DNA of 64,000 bases from Antedon mediterranea. Taxonomy: Eukaryota > Echinodermata > Crinoidea > Comatulida > Antedonidae. A program made the position numbers and the translations under genes. Positions 25,897 through 51,748 of the stretch are shown here, one piece after another. The stretch covers positions 5,715,001-5,779,000 of the forward strand of contig NC_092671.1 of assembly GCF_964355755.1 (NCBI RefSeq). Reading direction: 5' to 3'. How positions within the stretch are numbered: the first letter of the stretch is position 1; each line of letters opens with the position of its first letter. Under the pieces are notes generated by a model. It was not told where the DNA came from. It searched no databases and saw nothing but the letters and a program-made list of their open reading frames with translations.

Positions 25897-26023
25897 CAGT
25901 GGCGTAACACAGTAGGCAAAGGTGCTGGAGAGTTGCATTGGACTTCTCATGCTCTGGGGCCCCTTAAGCTCTGAGGCCCCAGGGTTTAGCCCGTGAGCGC
26001 TCATAGTCGTTATTACGCCACTG
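25897..26023. mobile_element. 127-bp hAT-like MITE
   Basis: Ends CAGTGGCGTAA and TTACGCCACTG; flanks TGCACACT and TGCACATT match at 7 of 8 bases, suggesting an 8-bp target duplication. Its inner GGCCCCTTAAGCTCTG part recurs near 25,315. Confidence 0.7.
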
Positions 26024-26868
26024 TGCACATTCGACCATCTACAGTATAAAGTAGAAGCATACAAAATTAAATGAATCAAACATAAAAGATTAATTGTTAT
26101 TGACATAGATATTTTAATTTCTCATATTTTTTTTAAAGGTAAACCAAAGCAAGTTTACTGTACACACAATCCACAAGGCAACATAAGATATATTATTTGC
26201 TCACAATTTAGCCTCGACTAAAAATACTTGAACAAATAATTTTATCTCAATAAAATTGTTCAAAAGAGTAATTTATCACTACATGATAAAATCCAACCTT
26301 GTTTCAATTTTTTAAATTAAAACAAATATATTTTTTTTAAAGAATTAAATATCACTATATAATTTACACAATTCTAAGTACCGTCTAAACACAACAAGTT
26401 AATTATTAACTTGACCCGTCCCAAACAAATAAAATAAGGGGGAAGTAAACTAAATGCAAGTGTGTGAGTTACAAAATGTTTGTATGGCTATCACCACAAT
26501 TTATTCTAAAAATGTATTTAATTCTAAGGATTCTATTACTGTAGTTTATTTTATCTAAGCTGTTTTGTCTGAAATTTAAACAAAAAACAAAAGGAATATT
26601 TGAGATGCTGCTAATTAATTGTGGTTGAATATGTAAAATGTATATACTGTGCATTAGTATATATAAAGTGGTAATTGATTACTTGTTCTTGGCTTCTTTA
26701 ATGTATAAAGGAATTTGTGGGTTCAAATCCCAGCCGAGAACGAATTGCAAATTTGTTCGTAAAGTGTTATCAATGTACTCAACAGTCAGTTTATGTCAGA
26801 GTAGGGAGAAACATTTGACTGAGGTATTTAATATAATACATATGTGCACACATTGTTTCAAATCTAAA

Positions 26869-27020
26869 GCTCTGTCTACACTATCAAACTAGTTTGACCA
26901 AAAAAAGTGTGATGTGCCCAAATATGGTAGTGATATGATCAAATATGGTAGTGATATAACATCCTCATGTCCATATATAGTCACATCACATTTTTTGTCA
27001 CATAAAGTTTGATAGTGAAG
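26869..27020. mobile_element. MITE family A, intergenic copy
   Basis: Ends AAGCTCTGTCTACACTATCA and AAAGTTTGATAGTG, with the usual core. Confidence 0.85.
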
Positions 27021-28298
27021 AGCATAAAATAAAATTACAAAATTATAATAATTAGAATACAAATAAAAGGTGCTTTAAAAATGTGTTTGTTTTAAAAAAC
27101 AAAAAGAATTATTCCACAATAATTGTGGATGCCATATTCGAATAATATAACTTCAACAAATCATATCAAATTAGTATAATCTCATAAGATCTTGATAAAA
27201 AATTTGGCAACATTTACAGGGTGGGATTTATACTATGATAATAACATGGCAATATCATTTATTTTTAAATAATAATAATTTAAATCAATAGACTTAATGT
27301 CCATAATTCATATCTCATTTAACATTATTTTATGAGTTGTACATGCTTGCTAAAATCCTTTGTTATTTTACTAAAGACTGTTTACTTGAATGAAATAGGT
27401 TATTTTGGACCGGGTATAAATAAAAAAACTAGAATACAAACATAACAAAAATGGTATTATCCAAAACAAAAAAAATGGGGGGGGGGGGGATTATATTCAA
27501 GTGCTATACTCAATTTGCTAGGTTCTACCCAAAAAGTTTAGCAGGACAAGCACTTCTAAACTATAAACATAAATTAAAACAAACTTATTGAATATATTTA
27601 AGCACATACTATAAAATATTAAGCCTGCTTGATAGATCTTTTCTAGATATCAAGTAGTTGTATTCATAATTTGGTTCATCTTACTGTTTAACATGCTCTA
27701 ACATTTTACATCACTCTACAGTCCTGTTTATCTGGCTGTAAATGATGACAATACACGGTATATGACATTAATGTTGGCTAAACCAACAAAATAATATTAC
27801 ACATTTACTGTCTATATCTGATATACATAATGTAACACATTATAATTTATAACTAAATTTTTAGTTTTTCAACATAAATTATGCTTTACTTATATTTTTA
27901 TTAAACATTAAGTTAATGGAAACCCATGAAGGCAAATCAAACCATCTTGGAGTTTATATTACCTTATGGTTAAACGCATCATCGGGCAAGAGAGCTACAT
28001 TTTTCCAATATCTTGGTTATTGTTGAATTACATAATAAATTCAATTTTGTCATTAATGATACAGCAACATGCCAATCGAATGTTTATATATGTCATTACT
28101 ACTGCCTTTCAATACCATCGCCTCCGTATTACTCATCAAAGAGGGTAGCACAATATATCCACAGCACCAACGTAATCGGACATTCACTCACACTGCATGA
28201 GTAATATAAACGAAAAAGGACAAACCGCAGAATTTACTGTAAAATGCACATGGAACATTGGTCATCAGTTCATAATGTCAGGGGTACGGTGTGGAATT

Positions 28299-42590
<14,292 letters not shown>

Positions 42591-42731
42591 GATATCTTAT
42601 CTTGGAAAAACTTCTGTAAAAAATAAATTATGTAATTATTGGCGAATTGAATGTTTGCATAAACAAAGTATAGTACAGTATTATTTGAATAGGATACAGT
42701 ACTGTAAATTTGTATTATCATATATCATGCT

Positions 42732-43565
42732 GGGTGCAGGTCAAGTCAGCCCCAAACCGTCTCGGCCAAAGTCAAGTCGGCCCCACGTCAAGTCGGCCCC
42801 AAGTCAACTCGGCCTCAAGTCAACTCGGCCTCACGTCAAGTCGGCCGAAAACTAATCGGTCAACTCGGCCACAATAAAGTATGGAACGCAAAAAGTGCTT
42901 AATATTATTACGATTCTTACTATCCACGTTTTAAAAAAAATGAAGAAATAAAAAATATAATATATAAAAAAATGAACTCATTGCCGATATGAATAGAAGT
43001 ACCCGCGTGTTACAAAAAACACGTGCAGGTACCGTATTTTAGGAAATCGAAGACGGAGGCCTACGTTCCACCATTTGGCCATAGAAAAAATGATCGTACA
43101 TCGTTTTTGTGCATGATTTGCGTTTTTAAAAAAGGGGAATCCCCCGGTCAGCGAAAACACATAGCAGTTGTAGATATCGAAAAAGCTGGCAAACGCGCAG
43201 GGAGGCTCAGCTACGAAATTTTATTAAACGTAAATAAAGGAAAGTTGGTGAAATCATTCCTATTTTTTTTGCTAAATATATTATTGTCTAAATAATAATA
43301 TTCATTAAAAGTCAGAATTATTCATAGTTAAAAAATTGTGAAGAAATATTATTTTATCAATCCCCTTCATTTGCACTTTTTGCGTTCCATACTTTAACGG
43401 GGCCGAGTTGACCGATTATTTTTTGGCCGAGTTGACGTGAGGCCGAGTTGACTTGAGGCCGAGTTGACTTGAGGCCGAGTTGACTTGAGGCCGACTTGAC
43501 TTGGGGCCGACTTGACTTTGGCCGAGACGGTTTAGGGCCGACTTGGATCGAAACCTTTTAAAACC
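42732..43565. mobile_element. 834-bp foldback element upstream of the dynein start
   Basis: Arms of about 150 bp carry inverted GGCCGAGTTGACTT-like repeats, bounded by TATGGAACGCAAAAAGTGC on the left and its inverted copy on the right. The flanks show an exact 8-bp duplication ATCATGCT (42724-42731, 43566-43573). The loop has a 90-codon ORF (43023-43295) of no recognised family. It lies in the dynein 5' UTR intron. Confidence 0.75.
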
Positions 43566-43573
43566 ATCATGCT

Positions 43574-45038
43574 AATTGCATTGCATCGCATCATTGATGT
43601 GTATGTTTATTATTTTACAGTAGTACAGCATAAATATTTGGATGATTTGTGATTTATAGGTTATAACATATAGTATAATACAGTGACTTTAGTAGGCCTA
43701 GTAGTAGAGTACCCCAGAAATAGTAAGACTATGTTTATGGCACTGTATTAGTCAGTAGTAGTAATTCTGGAGTTAAAAGTACATGGTTAGTAATTAATAG
43801 TATCAAATGTACAATGTGTGTGAAATATACATATCACTTATCAGAATCTGAGTGAGTTGTGTTAAATGCTGTAAATGCCTACTTTTTATTACAATATAGG
43901 CCTAGGCATATAATTATGATAATGAATTAAACATTTTTTTAAATAAAATAAATAACTAAAACAATTAGCCTACTAGTACTCTAGGCTAGATAAGATAGGG
44001 CCGCCGTAGTCTACTCTCTAGCATAAATAAGCTAGTCTAGGCCTATCTATTCAATGTTGAATGCTTTATTATTACATAATTAGGGCATGACTATATCGTT
44101 TTTAAGTTACTTGTGAGGTAGTATTTTTACGAATCGCATATCTTCGATAATCCAGTATAGGCTAATTAACAATACGCAATGCTAGGCCCGATGTCGCCAG
44201 AGACAGCACAGGCACCACGGTGACTGAACGTCACTCTCTCAGCCTTTCTACCGGCTAGCCGTGTTCAGGGGGAAAGCATATTGGTAAATTGTAAAGCGAG
44301 TTTAGCTGACCGAAATACTCCCTACAATAACTTATACATATGATAGGGCACGTTTAATTTACTTTATTTATTCGGTATCAATAAAGATAAACAATAGTTT
44401 AAAAGATCTATAAATCATTGTTTAAATCTAAATAATACACACCCAATTCTGAAATCCTTATGTAGCCTAGGCTCCACTCTCCAGTCGCGCTCGCGCTGAA
44501 AGGTGAACGTGAGTATTAATTTGTATTTTTAGTAGTATATTTTAACCAGTTAATAATATATTTAAAATATTATATTTATTTTTAGTTTAAATTTATAAAA
44601 CCAAATAATTATAAGTTTGTTTTTATTGATATATGAAATTAAAACAACAATATTCTACTTAGCATCAATATACTGTTATATAAAAAATGTTTAGCAGTTT
44701 TGTCGACTGCTAACCAAAACTTACAACACGATTTATGTATTGAAAATCCAACTAGTAAGTTAACATTTGTTGTGTGTCTTTATCTAGGGTAGACAAATGC
44801 TTATGATACCTCAAGAGAAGATATAGCTTAAATATGAGCTTGAAATAGCCAGCATTAATGACGCTGGAAGTGCTAGCTAGCCTAGGCCATCATACCAGTC
44901 ACCGTGACCGTGTGAGTGAAATACACGGCGCGGTCGTGGTTGTGAGGTGACACATCCATAGCCTAACGGGGCCTAGGCCTAGACCGTATTACCAAAACAC
45001 ATTATGCATTGTGGGCGAGAAGATGAGAGAGAGGTTTT
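43574..45038. other. Divergent promoter interval
   Basis: No coding sequence seen. It should contain the untranslated first exon and promoter of the dynein gene (minus) and the SDHAF3 promoter (plus). GC content rises locally at 44,170-44,280 and 44,480-44,510, the likeliest start regions, without a clear TATA box for dynein. Confidence 0.4.
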
Positions 45039-45075
45039 TATAAGGAGCCGACGTCTATGTACAATATTCTCAGTC
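45039..45075 (+). promoter_or_regulatory. Candidate core promoter of SDHAF3
   Basis: TATAAG at 45039-45044 and an initiator-like TCAGTC at 45070-45075 are 33 nt apart, measured from the TATA start to the A of the initiator. This would give a 5' UTR of about 220 nt. The spacing is normal for a TATA/Inr pair, but the motifs are short. Confidence 0.35.
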
Positions 45076-45292
45076 TCTCCTCGCTAGGACAGGTTATTTT
45101 ATTTATAGGCCCTATATATATACCGGGCGCCAGAAATTTAGGCTGGTTATCATAGAGTAGGCCTATTAATGTAGTTTTGTCAAACGAAAGTATCGAAAAG
45201 GTTATTGATAATCGATCACCCTGTTACCGCAATCATTATTATCTATCTACTACACAGCACTCACACTATACTAGTGATTTAGATGATGATAA

Positions 45293-46130
45293 ATGATGTC
45301 ATCATCTCATGTATTGATGGTAAGAAGCTTGTATAAAAGGATTCTCAAACTGCACCATGGACTTCCTATTGAAATGAAAGCAATTGGTGACCAATATGTC
45401 AAATCAGAGTTCAAGAATCACAAAACAGCAAAGGAAGAAGAAGTAAAGATATTTATAGCAGAATGGATGGTACGGCACTAACACCATAAAATTATAGGCC
45501 TACTATTAATAAATAATGTCCATTATATAAAATAGTCTGAGTATACTTAACTAAGAAAGGCTTTTCTACACTATCAAACTTTGTGTGAAAAAAATGTGAT
45601 GTGCCCATACATGTATTGACTTTGACATGATGATGTCATATCACTACCATATTTAGGAATATTTAAAAACAATAATCTGTTCTATTGACAGTTAATAACT
45701 TCTCCCGCAAGTTTTTAATGGTAAATAGATAGATTTCTATACAGCACCAATATTAAAAAGATGACAGGTGGTATCACTTGATTGACAATTGAATTGTTGC
45801 TTTAAAATCTATTGAAATACATGTATTACTAAGATTAGTAAAAGACTATGTGAGTAATCAAGAACCAAATTAGCATATGAAATATACGACTTCGCGCCGA
45901 CAGTTAATTACGAGATCAAGCATTTTCCATACATTTACATACATTCTATTTTCTTATAGAATTACGCAAAACAACTCGAGGAACAGTTATCTAGAAAGTC
46001 ATCATTGGGCAGTTCGATAGATGTCAGCCGGTTAGACAGCTTCAGGCCTGAACAAATCGGACAATTGTACGAACTTCACGTGGAAACTAAAAAACCATCA
46101 CAATTTATACCACCAGAAAATATATCATGA
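45293..46130 (+). CDS. SDHAF3: Succinate dehydrogenase assembly factor 3 (ACN9 family)
   Basis: LYR-family mitochondrial matrix factor that helps mature the iron-sulphur subunit of complex II. Two exons, 45293-45469 and 45960-46130 (donor GTACGG, acceptor TTATAG, phase 0), give 115 residues; animal SDHAF3 is about 120-125. The N terminus SSSHVLMVRSLYKRILKLH carries the LYR-like LYKR motif. It is followed by GDQYVKSEFKNHKTAKEEE, a family hallmark, and in exon 2 by FRPEQIGQLYEL, another. Two in-frame ATGs (45293, 45296) are possible starts. It is divergent from the dynein gene, whose ATG is 2.7 kb away. Confidence 0.95.
45550..45655. mobile_element. MITE family A fragment in the SDHAF3 intron
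   Basis: Reverse-oriented half copy with CTACACTATCAAACTTTGTG and the ATGATGTCATATCACTACCA core. Confidence 0.65.
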
Positions 46131-46244
46131 TAAAATGGAGAAATAATATTCGGCGTCTAAACGCAAACATTCAGATTCAGATTCGATTTATTAAGTCATT
46201 CATACATAGTACAATGATAATTGTTTTCTTGGCAGAAAAACACA

Positions 46245-46250
46245 AATAAA
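46245..46250 (+). terminator. Candidate poly(A) signal of SDHAF3
   Basis: AATAAA 115 nt past the stop codon. It lies in sequence that resembles the reverse of a LINE 3' tail (GATTC repeats at 46172-46190), so the gene may have recruited a transposon-derived signal. Confidence 0.4.
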
Positions 46251-46756
46251 ACAATACACACAATATGTACATTCGTGAACATGGAACTAACAACTGATCA
46301 AGCAATATAAAATACAAAAAGACCTTATGACCTATCTTTGGAACTCATTGTTGTGTAGCCTATGCATATAACACATAAAAATACATTGTGATGATAGATT
46401 CGAGCCAAAACCAGTACTATGCGCCACTTTGTACCATCATGAAGACATAGCTTTATTTCTCCATGGTAGGCCTACCATTAAAGCTGCACTTGTTCCGTTT
46501 AACGGAACGGAAGACAGTGCCGTTTTGTTAAACAATGGGAAAATATATACAGAGTTGAATGGTGCCGTGTTCCGTTCCGTGAAACAGAGCAGGCACGAAT
46601 TTAGCGTTAAGAATGGAACTATTAAATTAGATTAGACTAATTTTATACCTTCATGCTTTAAGCTTATTTGTTATAGGCCAAACGTTTGTAAATGTATTTC
46701 TAATTTGAATTGTTTTGAATGTTTTCTCAGTTAAAGCCGGCTAATATAGGTAATTC

Positions 46757-46917
46757 AGCTTGGTTCCCACTAGGACAAAACGCAAGAACATAAGCGCAAC
46801 ACAAGCGAGTTGTCCAATCACAACGCGATGGATCATTGAACCGTCGCTTGCCACGGGTCACCTTGCTTGTGATGCGTCTACGTCCTTACGTTTCGTCCTA
46901 GTGGGAACCAAGCTTTA
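46757..46917. mobile_element. MITE family C, downstream of SDHAF3
   Basis: Ends AGCTTGGTTCCCACTAGGAC and GTCCTAGTGGGAACCAAGCT form a 20-bp exact inverted repeat. Confidence 0.85.
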
Positions 46918-47562
46918 TTAATATAGCTGCGTATGACGCATGACGTCATTATATTGAACTAGAAACTGCTAAATAAACTTTAGTGTTATCTTGAGAAGTA
47001 TTAATAATACTTAAAGGATTAATAATTCTAGTAAAACTATATACGATAATTAAGTATTGTAAATCTATTTTTCCTGATTGATATATTAATTAGGTTATGG
47101 GATTGGCATGTGGATCCTGTATAATATTTAGAAACGCGATTGGGAAACCGTGAAAACAATCTGGTCAAATGGTTGGGAAATCTGCATATCAAGCAGAAGG
47201 TTCCGTGTTTGTATCTTGGTTGGGGCGACTTTTTCTCATTCTCACAGATTTCCTCATCTTTATCATTTCAAATTATGATTAGGCCTACATTTCAGTATAG
47301 CACCGGACGGTTTAGTATTTATTCTGTACCTGTGATGTTTATATATATATATATATATAAGTTTGGTTATCTAAAAACAATTAAGGGCTTGTACTAAGAA
47401 AAGGGACGGAAATATAATGGGTTTGGCCCAAAATACTAGATCATGCCACGGATGTGTTGACCTGCGTCACTATGTTATCTTCAGTGTACGTCAATGTGAG
47501 GCGCGGGTGTGGGGGTCAAATGTGTTGATGAGGGTTGATGAAACGGAAGATGAGGAACAGCA

Positions 47563-47730
47563 TATATAAAGGTATACATTGTATAGGCTACCTGTTGTCA
47601 GTAGGTAAACATTTTAACGGAGAAAATGAACTCGAAAACTGTGATACTGGGCCTAAAATCCATATTACTCCTTCACATAACAGTAGGCCTAACGATAGAA
47701 GAATCTGCGAGAGTGAAAAAATCGCACTAA
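47563..47730 (+). other. Orphan TATA box and signal-peptide-like ORF
   Basis: TATATAAA at 47563-47570, an initiator-like TCAGTA about 35 nt on, then ATG at 47626. The 34-codon ORF begins MNSKTVILGLKSILLLHITV, which has the shape of a secretory signal peptide. The TAA is at 47728-47730. It may be the first exon of a gene whose later exons I could not find, a tiny secreted peptide, or chance. Confidence 0.25.
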
Positions 47731-48439
47731 ATTCTCAAGCGATAGTTTAATGACGAAACAATAGTAATAAACCTAAATGTTTAAACTTAAATATCCAATC
47801 AAATCAGTTCATTCTGTAATAATATTGTGTAACCACAACTTGAAATGTGACGTCAACAAGTGTTGAAGCGCCGGAAATGATAAATTGGTGTCATAGAAGC
47901 TGCGAATAAAGAACTAATAGATATAATGCAACATTTTGTATTCTTTGGTAATGTGCTTATTTTATCATTATGGCCGACTAAAACGGGAGTCTTGTCATGT
48001 AGGCCTATGCTCCAGGGCTACATGACAAGACAAGACTCTCGATATTACGGCTATTATGTTTACGGAAATTGATAATTCGTTCAAGTTAGTAGTGTAGGCC
48101 GCACTTAATCCCAAATCCCATTTCCGTGTTGAAGTGAAGTGTTGAATACTGACTTTCTGTAATAATTTACAAAAATTAAATAACTGGCACATGTAATACT
48201 AAATTCTTCCACCGGAACTATTTTCACCGGTCAAATTATCCATGGTTTGATAGGCCTAAGTGGTCACTTATCACTTATTTCTGGAGGTCACAAAAATACC
48301 ACATGGGGTTGGCGAGTGGACAAAATAAATTTTGTAAAGTACTGGTCAAGAACGACACTACATACCAATAAAGATCAATTGATGTAATCTACAGGTCATT
48401 GACTGACTGATTGATTGATTGATTGACTCTCGCTATCAA

Positions 48440-48575
48440 CTTTAGGTGACAACAAAAATGTGATGTGCCCATATGGACATGATGATGTCATATCATTACC
48501 ATATTTGAGCCTATCACTACCATATTTGGGAACATCACACTTTGTTTTGTCAAACTCGTTTGATAGTGTAGACAA
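48440..48575. mobile_element. MITE family A, reverse orientation
   Basis: Family core inverted relative to other copies, ending GTTTGATAGTGTAGACAAG. Confidence 0.75.
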
Positions 48576-48889
48576 GAAAAAAAGCTAATATATAATATGA
48601 GAATTATGAAACATTAGGCATGACCTACCCGCAGAGATAGTTCAGGTCGCTCACGTTCTTAGACATTTTCTGAGTTCCATTCCCACTAATTATTAATGTT
48701 GTAACTTTAGGTTAAGTCGTATTATTGACGCTGTTAAGGTAAAAAGTTTAAAATCGTAATTATTAGGCCTCTCTTAATATTTGTCTTGACTGACCTTAAA
48801 AACAGATCAGCAAACATGCCACCTGAAATATCCAACAAATATACAAGAACGTTATAATGTTGTGTGAATAAAATATTTACATTAAGTAT

Positions 48890-49240
48890 TAGGCCTAACA
48901 TCGAGTTTAGATTAAATTATTGTGAAGGAATTTAATTTACAACCCGTTGCCCATTGTTCAGAGAGGACATCTGGTAGAAGCTACCTTGCTAGTATCAAAG
49001 GATTTGATAGGGAAGTTTATCTATATCTAGTGCACAAAGTAGAATGAAGAACCCGAGATACACACATTAGGCCTAACATCGAGTTTAGATTAAATTATTG
49101 TGAAGGAATTTAATTTACAACCCGTTGCCCATTGTTCAGAGGACATCTGGTAGAAGCTACCTTGCTAGTAGCAAAGGATTTGATAGGGAAGTTTATCTAT
49201 CTAGTGCACAAAAATAAAGAACCCGAGATACACAAATTAA
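48890..49240. repeat. Tandem duplication, period 178 bp
   Basis: Sequence starting TAGGCCTAACATCGAGTTTA at 48890 recurs at 49068 with small deletions. No gene is seen in it. Confidence 0.9.
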
Positions 49241-51591
49241 AAAGATACGCAGACTATAGATGATATTTAATGTCATAATAGGGCCTAACAATCTTGATAT
49301 TAAATTGAGCGGCCGAGCTGCGTATTGTCTGAGTAGCTTCTATTCATATTGACCTTCTAAGATCAACAACACAATATTTTCAATAATTGACACGTACATG
49401 CTTCTTCTATATTCACGTCAAGTACAGACATAATTGAAACGAGTATGTGAAATTGTTTTTTAACATGTTTGGACGTTTGAACTTTGATGCTATTTAAATT
49501 CATAGTTTTCCCCATAGTTATACATATATAGTGTATACTATGTCTAAGTCCATTTCAATAATTGTAATAAGCAATATAACAATTGATTCTTTTCTACATA
49601 AAGTTGTATATTGTTTTTTAACATGTTTGGACGTTTAAACTACAGCTCATCTCATACCTTGTCATGAAACGTTTGTACCTTGTCAAAATATTAGATTGAA
49701 AAAATTCTAACTAATTTGAATGTAAAACATGGCAGGAAATACAGAATTCCATGGAAACTAATTTCAACGCCAACGTCTTGTCACTTCTTTAAACCACTGA
49801 GTGATGAAATTTCATGCTCAATTATCACGTACCGTAGTCATTGCCTTTGATTTAATCACATTGGCTTTTCATGGCAAAATCCTATCGTTGTTACAAATGT
49901 CACGTACGTAAACCTATAATAATCAATATCAAATTTTCTTAGAGACAAATTATTGGTGCTTTAATGAGTGTTGAGCTATAGTTGATGCTATATAAATTAA
50001 TTTTCTCTGTAGTTATACTATTTCTAAGTGCATTTCAATAATTATAATAAGTAAGCAATATAATAATTGATTCTTTTCTACATTGTGGATTGTAACAATT
50101 TATCACAGTACTTATTATTCAAATTAAGCCGAATGATAGTAAGAATTTATAGAGAGATCAGTTAGAGGGAAAATGGCAAAATCAGCACTGTGGTCAAAAC
50201 AATATAGATTATCTGATAACATTCCTAGAAAGTTGTTTTGCCATTTTTCCCCTGACTGTTATATGTAAGCCTCATAACATTATCTGAAATATGTTATCAC
50301 AAATTTGTCGCGACGCATCCCGGACCTAATTTTACGCCACCACACCTATGAGTTTTTCAAATGAAGAATCATATTATATTTTGAATTTGCAATTTTTCGC
50401 TGTAATAATAAAAGACTGCTCTGGAAAACTTCGCCGTGCGGCCACGGCTGTGGACGTGTATATCGTAAATTGAACTGAAATTGCGGCAGCTACAGGGGCT
50501 ATCAATAAGCTGCAGTAAATAATGCAGGTTTGAAAACGGTGGTTATGGAATGCATTATCAAAGTAGGCCTACAGTAGTAAGGGAAGGAAATGATTATATA
50601 AGTATTAGACCACAATAAGCAAAGTACAGTTTTGTTTCCAAGGACAGTATTGCTATATAATGACAGTCATAATCATCTGGTTATAATTTCCCACACTTCT
50701 TACATAATATAAATTATTACGGTAGATATTTATGAATTCATAGTAATCTTTTTTTGTTTTGCATATAGAAGATGTTTACAAAATAATATCACGGATCCAT
50801 TTAGATGGTATTCAATTAGTGTGATCATACCATTGACTTTGTACAAAAAAATAAGCTATAGGCCTAAGTAATTGTGTGGAAATTCATTTAAACCAAAACA
50901 CGGACTGCAATCCGCAACGTAGGCCTACTATTAGGTCTACACGGCAATAACAGTAAGTACAGTAAATGAAGGAGATAAAAATCAATCGTTATCTTATCAT
51001 TATTATCATATATAGGCCTAGCAAATTATCAAAACAAACCATATTCTAAAAACAACTAAAATGTTTTTATGTTGTAAGGAGAGCTCGTTACAACACAAAC
51101 GACATCTGTCGTCGATATCTTTATCGAATAAATTATTCTATAGGTGTAGGCCTAGATTACACTTGCAGAGGCCTACTTTGTGCGTGGGAACGAAGTCAAG
51201 GTCGTTCCCGAAAAGCAACTTATGCGATTTCATATTAGGCCTATATTTATCCGTGATATGTGTATTTAAAATTACAAGGACCAGTGTATTTACTTATACG
51301 TAGGCATTGACTCTATATACACTATTGTTTCATGAGTATGATACAATATTTTTGGGTTATATATCCGTTTTAAATCCAGCGTATTGCCGTCCGATTGAAC
51401 GATTGTATACTATAACGTAACGACCTTCAAACAAATTTTATTAAATAAGTTATTAGAAAATTACAATTTTTTTTTCAAAACGGATGATGTTGTAACACTG
51501 TCACAGTAGTGGATCAGCGACGGGATAAAAAAAACCACACCCATGAACAGGTAGCTAGCTCTGTGTTTAAATTGTCTATTGTTTCAAGCTC

Positions 51592-51748
51592 ACTATTAAA
51601 CCATAGTTTGACAAAAAAGTGTGATGTGCCCAAATATATAGTAGTGATGTTCCCAAATATGTTAGTCATATGACATCATCATGTTCATATATGGGCACAT
51701 CACATTGTTGTGTCACATAAACATTTCATAGTGTAGACAAGGCTTAAA
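51592..51748. mobile_element. MITE family A
   Basis: Core with GTGATGTGCCCAAATATA and a right end TTCATAGTGTAGACAAGGCT. Confidence 0.75.

Larger units (their letters stand above)
24895..28298. other. Intergenic, lectin receptor to dynein 3' end
   Basis: No gene found. It holds the 25.9-kb hAT-like MITE, a family A MITE, a tRNA-like relic near 26686-26740 (B-box-like GGGTTCAAATCCC) and a poly-G run near 27476-27490. The right part is probably dynein 3' UTR. Confidence 0.6.

Noticed and set aside
46429-46635. 68-codon ORF downstream of SDHAF3
   Set aside because: It contains inverted TTCCGT/ACGGAA motifs typical of a small repeat, and shows no domain.
51061-51303. 80-codon ORF starting MFLCC
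   Set aside because: No recognisable domain, no splice context, and it runs through TAGGCCTA-rich filler.
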